A program made the position numbers and the translations under genes. The notes beneath the pieces were generated by a model. It saw only the letters and a list, made by a program, of their open reading frames with translations. It was not told the DNA's origin and made no database searches. Below, in pieces: positions 18,274 through 26,514 of a DNA stretch of 64,000 nt (within the stretch, counting starts at the first letter, position 1; each line of letters opens with the position of its first letter). The DNA comes from CALAED01 sp036555725 (GTDB lineage: Bacteria; Actinomycetota; Actinomycetes; Streptosporangiales; Streptosporangiaceae), in assembly GCA_036555725.1 (NCBI GenBank), contig DATBKU010000043.1, forward strand, positions 94,667 to 158,666, read 5' to 3'.

Positions 18274-18329
18274 GCAGGGAACGCACAGGTCAATCTGGTA
18301 GCGCACAGTCACGGAAGGGTCGGGAATCG

Positions 18330-20573
18330 ATGGACGCGACGCCGGGCACTCCCGCGTCTTCGGACCTCACCCAGTACGGCGCGTTGCTACGCCGCCGCTG
18401 GTGGGTAGTCGTCTCCTTCGCCCTCATTGGGCTTGTCGCCGGCGGAGCGCTACTCGTTACGCGACCGAAGGTCTACACGTCGTCCGCGCAGATTCTGATC
18501 AAAGATCCCTCCAGCGACATCGCGCAGCAGACCGGCAAGAAGTCGACGGTCAATCTCGACACCGAGGCCGCGATCATGAAATCGCAGCAGGTCGCGGTGC
18601 GAGCCAAGGAACGGCTGAAGACCGGCGAAGACGCCACACGATTGCCGCACCACATCGATGTGACCGCGATCCCCAGTTCCTCGGTGCTGGCCGTTACCTA
18701 CAACGCGAGCAGCCCGGCGGTGGCCCAGCGCGGTGCCCATGAGTACGCGCAGGCCTATCTGGACAACCGCATCGAGCAGATCAAGGCCTCCAACACCAAG
18801 CAGATCGCCGCCTTCCGGACTCAGATCAGCAGTCTCGACAAGCAGCAAAAGGCCATGGTCCAGCAGATCCTCGGACTTCCTGGCAAGTCCCAGGAGAAGT
18901 TGCGCCTCCAGGCCGAGGTGAACCGCGTCCAGAAGCAGATGCAGGGTTTCAGCGAGAAGATCGCGGAGCTCGACGGCAGCGCCACTGATCCGGGAGAGAT
19001 CATCAGTGACTCCCGGCCGGGCCAGCAGACCGCCCCGATCATGCCGCTGTACCTCGGTAGCGGGTTCATGATCGGCCTGTTGTTCGGCATCATCATCGCG
19101 CTGTGGCGCGACCGCGCCGACCGGCGCATCCGGCGGGCCGAAGACATCGAGCGGCTGCTCACCATCCCCGTTCTGCTCAACGTTCCGGTCAAGGGCAAGA
19201 ATCCGATCGGCCTGCTGCCCGCCCGCAGTCAGGGCGGGCAGGCGTTCCACGAGCTGGCTCACTCGCTCAACGCGACGCTTGGGCACGGGAACCATGTCGT
19301 ACTCGTCACCGGCGTCACGCCCGGGCTCGGCGCCGGCGCGATCTGCGCCAACCTGGCCGCGGCCCTGGCCCGGACCGACGCCGACGTTGTGCTCGTCTGC
19401 GCCAACCTGCCGTCGACCTACTCTGCCCGGCTGCTCAACCTGAGCGAGGGCCCCGGCCTGTCCGAGATCCTGGTGCACGGAACGCCGGTGTCAGAAGTCG
19501 TCCAGGCGCCCCGGGAGCTGCCCCGCATGCGGGTCATCACGCCCGGCCACGACGAAGACCTCGCGTGGGAGCGGCTGCAGACACAATCGATGGACCGTCT
19601 CATCCAGGGGCTCCGGCGTCACGCCACGCACGTGATCATCGAGGCTCCGCCCACTTCGACCAGCGCTGACGCCCAGGCGCTGGCCGAGATCGCGGACGCC
19701 TCGATCGTCGTGGTCGAGATCCCCAGAGCCGACCGGGAGCATGTCAGTGAGGGCATCAGGCAGCTCGACCGCATGGGCACCGCCGTGCTCGGGGCCGTGG
19801 TGTTGCCGGTGCAGCCAGGCACGGCGCCGGCGGCGCGGCCACAGACCGATGTCCTCCGGCGGGGGGAGTCGCCACGCCGCTCGGCGGATCGGCAGGCGGG
19901 GCCGGACCGGCGCGGAAAGCAGGCGGCTCGCCAGCCGCAGGGCGGACGGCGCCGGCAGGGCGCCGCGACGGGGTCGCGCGGTGAGCCGTACGCGGACAGT
20001 GCCGGCGCCTACCAAGACGCCGCGGCCTTCCAGGAGCAGCTGCCGCCACCACCACCGCCGGTGCCATCTCCGCCGCCTCCGCTGGCCAGAGCCGACGCGA
20101 ACGGCGGGCCGGACGACTACCCCGACACGTCGTCCGCCGACCCGCACGACGCGTACGGCATCCCCTCCAGCGACGCGTACGGCTCCTCCGTCGGCGATTC
20201 GTACGGCTCCTCGTCCAGCGACGCGTACGGCTCGTCCGCCGGCGATTCGTACGGCTCCTCGTCCAGCGACGCATACGGCTCGTCCGCCGGCGATTCGTAC
20301 GGCACCTCGTCCAGCGAGACGTACGGCGACTCGCACGGCGACGAGAGCGCGGCTGGCGCTCGTCCGCCGGGCACGACACCAGGCTCGGCCGAACTGTTCC
20401 CGCTCGACATGTTCAAGACGCAAAGCTTCGAGGCCGCGCCCGAGCCCGACCCGACCTACGACGCCATCAGCGATCTCGTCGGCCCGGATGAGGATGACGA
20501 TGACGATGTCGATGTCGACGGGTCCGCGGGCGGCTCCCGAAATTCGGCTTCGGGCCGCGTCGGCGATCGTTGA
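18330..20573 (+). CDS. Wzz/BY-kinase-like protein with dead P-loop and tyrosine-repeat tail, 747 aa
   Basis: A polysaccharide co-polymerase (Wzz) module has two membrane segments (about residues 25-46 and 235-260) around an extracytoplasmic coiled-coil loop. It is followed by a CpsD/BY-kinase-like domain (about 290-500). The ATP site is degraded: Walker A reads PGLGAGA, with Ala335 in place of the essential Lys. Walker A' reads VLVCANLPS without its Asp, and Walker B reads VIIEAPP with Glu for Asp. A Pro-rich linker then leads to a tail of SDAYGSSAGDSYGSSS-type repeats with about a dozen Tyr, and an acidic end. It would set polymer length and export, with kinase activity probably lost. The start ATG 18330 is followed immediately by the Wzz domain. 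Two nt separate it from the polymerase gene. Confidence 0.88.
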   Translation: MDATPGTPASSDLTQYGALLRRRWWVVVSFALIGLVAGGALLVTRPKVYTSSAQILIKDPSSDIAQQTGKKSTVNLDTEAAIMKSQQVAVRAKERLKTGEDATRLPHHIDVTAIPSSSVLAVTYNASSPAVAQRGAHEYAQAYLDNRIEQIKASNTKQIAAFRTQISSLDKQQKAMVQQILGLPGKSQEKLRLQAEVNRVQKQMQGFSEKIAELDGSATDPGEIISDSRPGQQTAPIMPLYLGSGFMIGLLFGIIIALWRDRADRRIRRAEDIERLLTIPVLLNVPVKGKNPIGLLPARSQGGQAFHELAHSLNATLGHGNHVVLVTGVTPGLGAGAICANLAAALARTDADVVLVCANLPSTYSARLLNLSEGPGLSEILVHGTPVSEVVQAPRELPRMRVITPGHDEDLAWERLQTQSMDRLIQGLRRHATHVIIEAPPTSTSADAQALAEIADASIVVVEIPRADREHVSEGIRQLDRMGTAVLGAVVLPVQPGTAPAARPQTDVLRRGESPRRSADRQAGPDRRGKQAARQPQGGRRRQGAATGSRGEPYADSAGAYQDAAAFQEQLPPPPPPVPSPPPPLARADANGGPDDYPDTSSADPHDAYGIPSSDAYGSSVGDSYGSSSSDAYGSSAGDSYGSSSSDAYGSSAGDSYGTSSSETYGDSHGDESAAGARPPGTTPGSAELFPLDMFKTQSFEAAPEPDPTYDAISDLVGPDEDDDDDVDVDGSAGGSRNSASGRVGDR
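20169..20312 (+). repeat. Three 48-bp in-frame tandem repeats coding a Tyr-Gly-Ser tail
   Basis: Units at 20169-20216, 20217-20264 and 20265-20312 each encode 16 residues of the form SDAYGSSxGDSYGSSS. Each unit is itself two similar 24-bp halves. A decayed fourth unit follows (SETYGDSHGD). The units differ by a few mostly silent changes. Confidence 0.9.
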
Positions 20574-20574
20574 A

Positions 20575-22056
20575 ATGACCGCACTCGACGCCCCGGCCGG
20601 GCGGTCCGATCACATTGAGTCCGAGGTCCAGGCGGACCCCGGCGACCGCGCCGTACAGCCTGCTCGGCGCCGGCTGTCGCCGCCCGGCCTGCCGTACGCC
20701 TGGCCGCTGTGGGCGCTGCTCATGCTCTATCCCGTGTGGTGGCTGCTCGGCCTCGGCACTTTCATCTTCCCGATCATCGCCGTCCCGATGGGGATCTACC
20801 TGCTGCGGCACCGGCCCATCAAGGTGCCGCCCGGGTTCGGGATCTGGCTGCTGTTTCTCGTGTGGTTCTGTTTCAGCGTCATCATGCTGAGGGTGAATCC
20901 GCCGGGCACTCACGGCGACTCCGGGAACCTGCGCCTCGCCGCGGTGGCCATGCGGTTCACGCTGTACATATCGGTCACCGTGATCCTGCTGTACGTCGGG
21001 AACCTGACGGAGCGGCAACTACCAAGGGCGACGCTCGTGCGCTGGCTTGCGGTGATGTTCGTCTTCACGGTGGCCGGCGGCTTCCTCGGCATGCTGTGGC
21101 CACGCTTCGGGTTCACGGCCCCGATGGAGATGGTGCTGCCGCAGACGATCCGGACCAACAACTATGTCCAGAGTCTCGTCCACCCCAGCTCGGCCCAGGT
21201 TCAGGCCGTACTGGGCGACTCCTCCCCGCGCCCCGCGGCCCCGTTCGGCTACACCAACATGTGGGGCGAGAACCTCTCGCTGTTGCTCATCTGGTTCGTC
21301 ATCGGCTGGTGGGTCTACGGCAACGGCATCCGCAAGGTCGCCACGATCGTGCTGGTCGGCCTGGCCATGGCGCCCGCCATCTACTCGCTCAACCGGGGCA
21401 TGTGGCTCGGCGTCGCGTTTACGGTCGCGTTCGTCGCCGTACGGCTGGCGCTGCGCGGCCGGCTCTGGGTGGTCGGCGGCTTGGCGGTGACGACGACCAT
21501 CGCGGCGCTCGTGCTCATGTTCTCGCCGCTGTACACGATCTTCCAGGAACGGCTCGACCACGGGCACAGCAATCGCATCCGCGAGTTCACCACCGAGAAG
21601 GTGGTGGAAGTGTCGAGGCACTCCCCCTTCATCGGCCTCGGAAACACCCGGAACGCGGCCGGCAGCGCCCAGTCGATCGCGGCCAGCAGATCCGACAAGT
21701 GCCAGCGCTGTGGCAACCCCGCTTTGGGCAGCAACGGGCAGATCTGGCTGGTGCTGATCTCCCAGGGCTATGTCGGCGCCGCGCTGTACACCTTGTTCTT
21801 TGTGTACGGAGTCCTGCGCTACTGGAGAGATCTGACTCCGATCGGGCTCGGCGGAGTCCTGATCTTGATGCTCTCCCTTGTCTACAACTTCTACTACAAC
21901 GCGATCATCACGCCGCTGGGCTTCTTCATGCTCGCTTACGCGTTGCTCTGGCGGAACGACGTCGAGCACGCACGGGTGGCCAGGCGGGTCGCGCTGCGAC
22001 CCAGGGATCGGCGGCGCTTCAGCTCACGCAGGATCGCGTCGAGGGCGACGTCATGA
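20575..22056 (+). CDS. O-antigen ligase/polymerase (Wzy)-like membrane protein, 493 aa
   Basis: About 11-12 transmembrane helices follow a 45-residue cytoplasmic N-terminus. Between the late helices there is a large extracytoplasmic loop (about residues 330-390) with HSNRIREFTTEK and the HSPFIGLGNTRN segment, typical of Wzy/WaaL-type polymerases and ligases, which act on lipid-linked repeat units outside the membrane. The loop also has a Cys-x-x-Cys pair (KCQRCG), which could form a disulfide or metal site and is not usual for the family. ATG 20575 is 1 nt after the stop of the Wzz-like gene, and the stop overlaps the next gene by 4 nt, so these genes are translationally linked. Confidence 0.85.
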   Translation: MTALDAPAGRSDHIESEVQADPGDRAVQPARRRLSPPGLPYAWPLWALLMLYPVWWLLGLGTFIFPIIAVPMGIYLLRHRPIKVPPGFGIWLLFLVWFCFSVIMLRVNPPGTHGDSGNLRLAAVAMRFTLYISVTVILLYVGNLTERQLPRATLVRWLAVMFVFTVAGGFLGMLWPRFGFTAPMEMVLPQTIRTNNYVQSLVHPSSAQVQAVLGDSSPRPAAPFGYTNMWGENLSLLLIWFVIGWWVYGNGIRKVATIVLVGLAMAPAIYSLNRGMWLGVAFTVAFVAVRLALRGRLWVVGGLAVTTTIAALVLMFSPLYTIFQERLDHGHSNRIREFTTEKVVEVSRHSPFIGLGNTRNAAGSAQSIAASRSDKCQRCGNPALGSNGQIWLVLISQGYVGAALYTLFFVYGVLRYWRDLTPIGLGGVLILMLSLVYNFYYNAIITPLGFFMLAYALLWRNDVEHARVARRVALRPRDRRRFSSRRIASRATS

Positions 22057-23306
22057 CCCCCACCACCGCGCGGAAGGACCCATCGCCCGGCGACGGCACG
22101 TTGCGGCTGCGCTATCTCGCCGAGGTGTCCGAGCTGCTCTGGCCGGCCCCGGTGCGGGCCGGGCTCGGCCAGGCAGGCGGCTCGGTCCTCAGTGAGTTCG
22201 TTCTCGTCCCCGACGGCAGGCGACCGCGCCTGCTGGTGCCGGCCGCACATCGACGGGCCGCCGCCGCAGCGGTGCGGCGCTACGCCGAACCCGGCTCCGT
22301 CAAGCAGCGGCTGATGCTCCGCGCACTGTCGGCAGCGCTGGTGACCGGACTCGGCGGCGTCGCCATGCGGCAGCGGTTCCGAGTCTGCGCCGACGATCCC
22401 GCGGGCCCGGTCGACACCATCGAGACTTATCTCCGCGATGCGCTCGACGCCGACTTGGTGGTCAGCCTGGCGATCGGCCCCGCACGCGCGAACAGAAAGC
22501 CGGTGCTGCAGCTGCTGACGCCGGGCGGGGAGACGATCGGATTCGCCAAGCTCGGCGTCAACGACCTGACCCGGTCCCTCGCGGTGGCCGAGGGCGACTC
22601 GTTGCGTGCGCTCGCGGCCGTGCCGCTAAGGCACCTGACGGTACCCGAGGTCCTGCACCACGGCCGGTGGAACGGGCTCGAGGTGTTGGTACTGACGCCG
22701 CTGCGGGTGTGGGAGCCGCGGGTGGAGCGCAGCCCGGCTCGGCTGGCCGCGGCGATGCTGGAGATCGCCGAGATCGGCAAGGTGACGGAGGGACCGCTAC
22801 GGGACAGCGCGTACTGGATCGCGCTCGGCGACCGGCTCGCCGCGCTGGCAGACGGTGACGCCGTCCGATCGCTTCGGCAGGCGTATGCGCGGATCGGCGT
22901 GCAGGCCGGCGAGACTCGCCTGCGGTACGGATCCTGGCACGGCGATTGGACCCCGTGGAACATGGCGACTCTCAGGGACACCCTGCTCGTGTGGGACTGG
23001 GAGCGGTTCGCCGACGACGTCCCGCTCGGATTCGACGCCGTCCACTACGACTTCCAGAGCGCCGTGGTCAGGCAGGGGGCGGATCCGGCCGTCGCGGTGA
23101 CCGAGACCGTCGAACGTGCGGCGGAACTGCTCACTCCCTTTGGCGTCACGGCCGCGGCGCGGCTGACCGCGCTGCTCTACCTGACCGACATCGCCACCAG
23201 GTATCTCCAGGACGAACAGGCCGAGGCGGGCGCACGGCTCGGCAAGCTCGGCCAGTGGCTGTTGCCGGTGCTGATCGACCAGGTCGAAAGGTTGCACGTT
23301 GGTTGA
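22053..23306 (+). CDS. APH-fold phosphotransferase (kinase-like), 417 aa
   Basis: The C-terminal half carries the aminoglycoside/choline-kinase active site: WHGDWTPWN (H-G-D-x-x-x-x-N, about residue 300) followed by LVWDWERF in place of the DFG-type metal-binding Asp. An N-lobe with several short strands precedes it, and a helical C-terminus with the motif TDIATRY ends it. Such enzymes phosphorylate hydroxyl groups of small molecules or sugars. Its tight embedding between polymerase and sulfotransferase genes (4-nt and 8-nt overlaps) points to a sugar, lipid-carrier or polymer substrate rather than an antibiotic. The substrate is unknown. It has no membrane segment and is thus predicted cytoplasmic. 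Confidence 0.75.
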   Translation: MTPTTARKDPSPGDGTLRLRYLAEVSELLWPAPVRAGLGQAGGSVLSEFVLVPDGRRPRLLVPAAHRRAAAAAVRRYAEPGSVKQRLMLRALSAALVTGLGGVAMRQRFRVCADDPAGPVDTIETYLRDALDADLVVSLAIGPARANRKPVLQLLTPGGETIGFAKLGVNDLTRSLAVAEGDSLRALAAVPLRHLTVPEVLHHGRWNGLEVLVLTPLRVWEPRVERSPARLAAAMLEIAEIGKVTEGPLRDSAYWIALGDRLAALADGDAVRSLRQAYARIGVQAGETRLRYGSWHGDWTPWNMATLRDTLLVWDWERFADDVPLGFDAVHYDFQSAVVRQGADPAVAVTETVERAAELLTPFGVTAAARLTALLYLTDIATRYLQDEQAEAGARLGKLGQWLLPVLIDQVERLHVG

Positions 23307-24171
23307 CAAGTCGGCGGCCCCGCCTCTGGTCAAGCGCGCCGCCCAGACCGTGTCGGTGGCGGCGGGCCGCCTGACGAGCTCGGCTCGCATGCTGCCGGAC
23401 TTCCTCATCGCCGGCGGGCAGCGGTGTGGCACGACCTCGATGTACCGTGCGCTGAGCGCGCATCCCGCGGTGCTCAAGCCCGTGCTGCACAAGGGCGTGC
23501 ACTACTTCGACACCGGCTACGAGCGCAACCTGGCGTGGTACCGCGGCCACTTTCCGCTGCGCATCACGGTCCGGCGCGTACAGGAGCGGATGGGGGTAAG
23601 GCCGCGTGTCTTCGAGTCGGCGCCGTACTACCTGTGCCACCCGCTCGCGGGCGAGCGGATCGCCCGTGACCTGCCCGGCGTACAGCTGATCGTCCTGCTC
23701 CGCGATCCGGTCGAGCGGGCCTACTCGGCGCACGCGCACGAGCTGGCCCGCGGCTTCGAGACCGAGGCGTCGTTCGAGCGCGCGCTGGCGCTCGAGGAGG
23801 AACGGCTGGCGGGCGAAGAGCAGAAGATCATCGAGAACCCGTCGTACCACAGCCACAGTCACCAGCACCACGCCTACCTCGACCGCGGCCGGTACATCGA
23901 CTACCTGGAGCGACTGGAGAAGCGGTTCGGCCGCGACCGGCTGCACGTGGTGGACAGCCACGAGTTCTTCGCCACCCCCGAGCCGGTCTATGACGACGTC
24001 GTGAGCTTCCTCGGGCTACCGCACATGGGCCGGCCGCCGTTTAAGCGGCACAACGCCCGCGAGCGGTCGCCGCTGCCGAAAGCGCTGCGCGCCCGGCTGA
24101 TGGACCACTTCGAGCCGTACGACGCCCGGCTCGCCGACTGGCTCGGCCGCCCTCCGAGCTGGCGCCGATGA
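23299..24171 (+). CDS. Sulfotransferase (PAPS-dependent), 290 aa
   Basis: Both PAPS-binding elements are visible. The 5'-phosphosulfate loop is AGGQRCGTTSMYRAL (residues 38-52). The 3'-phosphate motif is LLRDPVERAYSAHAHE (about residues 134-149), with Arg and Ser in the expected places, followed by the helical region of carbohydrate sulfotransferases. It would transfer sulfate from PAPS to a hydroxyl of the growing glycan or its lipid-linked unit in the cytoplasm. The only suitable start is TTG 23299, giving an 8-nt overlap with the kinase gene. It differs clearly from the second sulfotransferase at 28438-29421, so the two may act at different positions. Confidence 0.9.
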   Translation: MVDKSAAPPLVKRAAQTVSVAAGRLTSSARMLPDFLIAGGQRCGTTSMYRALSAHPAVLKPVLHKGVHYFDTGYERNLAWYRGHFPLRITVRRVQERMGVRPRVFESAPYYLCHPLAGERIARDLPGVQLIVLLRDPVERAYSAHAHELARGFETEASFERALALEEERLAGEEQKIIENPSYHSHSHQHHAYLDRGRYIDYLERLEKRFGRDRLHVVDSHEFFATPEPVYDDVVSFLGLPHMGRPPFKRHNARERSPLPKALRARLMDHFEPYDARLADWLGRPPSWRR

Positions 24172-24211
24172 TGCCGAGCCGTTCCATGATCATCTCTGGT
24201 GGCGAGCGCCC

Positions 24212-25735
24212 ATGACGACGATCGCGCCGCCGAGTTCCAAGGCGGATCTGGGGTCGCTGGCGCGGGGCGGCGTACTCAGCCTCATCGGGGCCGCGACCTC
24301 CGCGATCGCGGGCGTGGGGCTGGTCGCGCTCGTCACCCGTGCGTTCAGCCGAGACGAGGCCGGCGTGTTCTTCGCGGCCGGGTCGCTGTTTCTGCTCGGC
24401 GCGGCGGTCGCCAAGCTGGGCGCCGAGACCGGGCTCGTCTACTTCATTTCCCGGCAGCGGGTGCTCGACCAGCGGGACCGGATCAGGCGGGTGATCGCGG
24501 TGGCGTTCACCCCGGTCACGGTGGCCGCCGTGCTGGTCGCGACGACGCTGTTCGCGGCCGCGCCCTGGTTGGCCGAGGTGGCCGTCGACGGCCCGGCAGG
24601 GCATTTCACCGTCTACGTGCGTACGCTGGCCTGTTTTCTGCCGCTGGCTGTGCTGACCGACACACTGCTGGCCGCCACCCGTGGCTTTCGCACACAGCGG
24701 CCGACCACGCTGATCGAAGGTATCGGCCGCCCGCTGGGGCAGATCGTCCTCGTCGTGATCGTCGTCGCGACCGCCTCGACATCGTGGCTCGGGCTCGCCT
24801 GGGCGCTGCCCTACCTGCCGGCCGCCGTGCTGGCCGGGCTCTGGCTCGGCGTCCTGCTGCCTCGTTCTGTGCGGGCGCCCGCCGCCGGCGGCATGGCGGG
24901 CGAGTTCTGGCGCTACACGTGGCCCCGTACCTTCGCCGCCATCGCCCAACTGGCGCTGCAGCGGCTCGACATCGTCCTCGTCGCGGCGCTACGTGGCCCG
25001 GCGGATGCGGCGATCTACACGGCGGCGACCCGGTTCCTCGTCGTGGGGCAACTCGGCAGCCGCGCCATCTCTACGGCGGTGCAGCCGCAGATCGGCGAGC
25101 AGCTGGCGCTCGGCGCCACTGCCGAAGCCCGTACGCTGTACCGCACGGCCACGGCGTGGCTGATGCTGCTGGTCTGGCCGCTGTATCTGCTCTGCGTCAA
25201 TTTCGCCGGCCCGGTGATGGCGCTGTTCGGGCATGGTTACGCGGCCGGCGAGGACGTCATCTTGGTGCTGACCGGCGCCATGCTGGTCGCCACGGGCTGC
25301 GGAATGGTCGACATGGTGCTGAGCATGTCCGGCCGTACGTCATGGAACCTGGTGAACACCCTGCTCGCCCTGGCCGTCAACATCGGCGTCGACCTTCTGC
25401 TCATCCCCCACATCGGGATCATGGGGGCGGCCATCGGCTGGGCCGCGGCCATCGTCTTCAACAACGTGGTGCCGCTTGGCCAGATCGCGTTGGTGGCGCG
25501 GCTGCATCCATTCGGGATGGCGACGCTGACCGCCGGAGCCCTGGCCGCGCTGTGCTTTGGCGTGCTGCCCCTCCTCGCTCGGATCGTCGCGGGCGACGGC
25601 CTCCTCCCCTTGATCGCGGCGGCGGCATCGGGCACGATCCTGTACGGTCTCGGCTGCTGGTGGTTCCGGCGGCCGCTCCGGCTGACCTCCCTGCGCGCGC
25701 TGCGGGGCCGTACGACCCGGAAAGCGGATGCATGA
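24212..25735 (+). CDS. Polysaccharide flippase (Wzx/MOP superfamily), 507 aa
   Basis: About 14 hydrophobic helices in two bundles, with ARGGVLSLIGAATSAIAG at the start and ALVTRAFSRDEAGVFF after helix 1, are the hallmark of the oligosaccharide flippase family. It would move undecaprenyl-linked repeat units to the outer face of the membrane for the Wzy-like protein. Of two candidate starts, ATG 24212 matches the usual distance to helix 1; it lies 40 nt after the sulfotransferase stop. The stop overlaps the following methyltransferase by 4 nt (ATGA). Confidence 0.9.
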   Translation: MTTIAPPSSKADLGSLARGGVLSLIGAATSAIAGVGLVALVTRAFSRDEAGVFFAAGSLFLLGAAVAKLGAETGLVYFISRQRVLDQRDRIRRVIAVAFTPVTVAAVLVATTLFAAAPWLAEVAVDGPAGHFTVYVRTLACFLPLAVLTDTLLAATRGFRTQRPTTLIEGIGRPLGQIVLVVIVVATASTSWLGLAWALPYLPAAVLAGLWLGVLLPRSVRAPAAGGMAGEFWRYTWPRTFAAIAQLALQRLDIVLVAALRGPADAAIYTAATRFLVVGQLGSRAISTAVQPQIGEQLALGATAEARTLYRTATAWLMLLVWPLYLLCVNFAGPVMALFGHGYAAGEDVILVLTGAMLVATGCGMVDMVLSMSGRTSWNLVNTLLALAVNIGVDLLLIPHIGIMGAAIGWAAAIVFNNVVPLGQIALVARLHPFGMATLTAGALAALCFGVLPLLARIVAGDGLLPLIAAAASGTILYGLGCWWFRRPLRLTSLRALRGRTTRKADA

Positions 25736-26481
25736 AGGACGACTACACCGATGTCTTCCGATCTGCGGCGGCCGCCGCCAAGTACGACGAGGTGGTATAC
25801 GCACCAGGCAGCCCGGCGGCATTGATCAACGAACGGCAGCGCACCTTCCTGCGTGAGCTGGTGGGCTCGGGCTTCGGCGGGATCAGGCCCGTACAGCACG
25901 ACTTCGCCTGTGGCACCGGGCGGGCGATCGAGAATCTCGTGGGTTGCGTGAGCGCCGCACACGGCTATGACACCTCCACCGAGATGATCGAGCGAGCCCG
26001 GGCACGTGGGCTACCCGCCGAATTCCACCCGATCCCAGCCGACGGACCGATTCCCGAGCCCGCGGGGACGAATGGCACACCGGCCATCGTCACCATGTTT
26101 CGGCTCTTTCTCAATGTGGGCCCTGACGTACGGGACCGCGCCGTCGCGTTCGCCGCCAAGGCCCTGCCCACCGCCGACAGCGGTCTGCTCGTCATCGAGA
26201 ACCACGGCAACCGCTCGTCCCTGCGGCACCTGTCCGGCCTGCGCAAGCGCGGCCGCGACGGGTGGTTCAACGAGCTGTCGCATGCCGAGGTGAGCGACCT
26301 GCTCGCCCGTTACGGGTTCCAGATCGAGGACCTCCACGGTTTCGCGTTGCTACCCCAGGGGACCCACCGCAAGGCCGGGCTGCGCCCGCTGGCGCGTGCC
26401 GTCGACGCCGCCGGCAGCCGCCTGCACACGCTCGCTCCGTACGCCCGGTGTGTCCTCTACATCGCCCGCCGCGCGCGGTGA
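25732..26481 (+). CDS. Class I SAM-dependent methyltransferase, 249 aa
   Basis: A SAM-binding core is seen, with HDFACGTGRAIENL as motif I (about residues 46-59), an acidic residue after strand 2 in HGYDTSTEMIERAR, and a strand-4 segment VTMFRLFLNVGPDVR. The family resembles small-molecule or glycan O-methyltransferases. It is the last gene of the plus-strand half of the polysaccharide locus, overlapping the flippase gene by 4 nt, so methylation of a sugar in the repeat unit is the likely role. Its stop faces the second GH26-like gene with only 33 nt between; no terminator hairpin is evident there. Confidence 0.82.
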   Translation: MKDDYTDVFRSAAAAAKYDEVVYAPGSPAALINERQRTFLRELVGSGFGGIRPVQHDFACGTGRAIENLVGCVSAAHGYDTSTEMIERARARGLPAEFHPIPADGPIPEPAGTNGTPAIVTMFRLFLNVGPDVRDRAVAFAAKALPTADSGLLVIENHGNRSSLRHLSGLRKRGRDGWFNELSHAEVSDLLARYGFQIEDLHGFALLPQGTHRKAGLRPLARAVDAAGSRLHTLAPYARCVLYIARRAR

Positions 26482-26514
26482 TCATACGATCGCGCCGCAC
26501 GAGAGGTCGTCGAG

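Noticed and set aside
20169..20312. CRISPR-like spaced repeats
   Set aside because: The units are contiguous, in frame and without unique spacers; they code a peptide repeat. No CRISPR array or cas gene was seen in the window.
22053..23306. Antibiotic (aminoglycoside) phosphotransferase
   Set aside because: Only the general APH fold is shared; the gene is embedded by overlaps in a polysaccharide operon.
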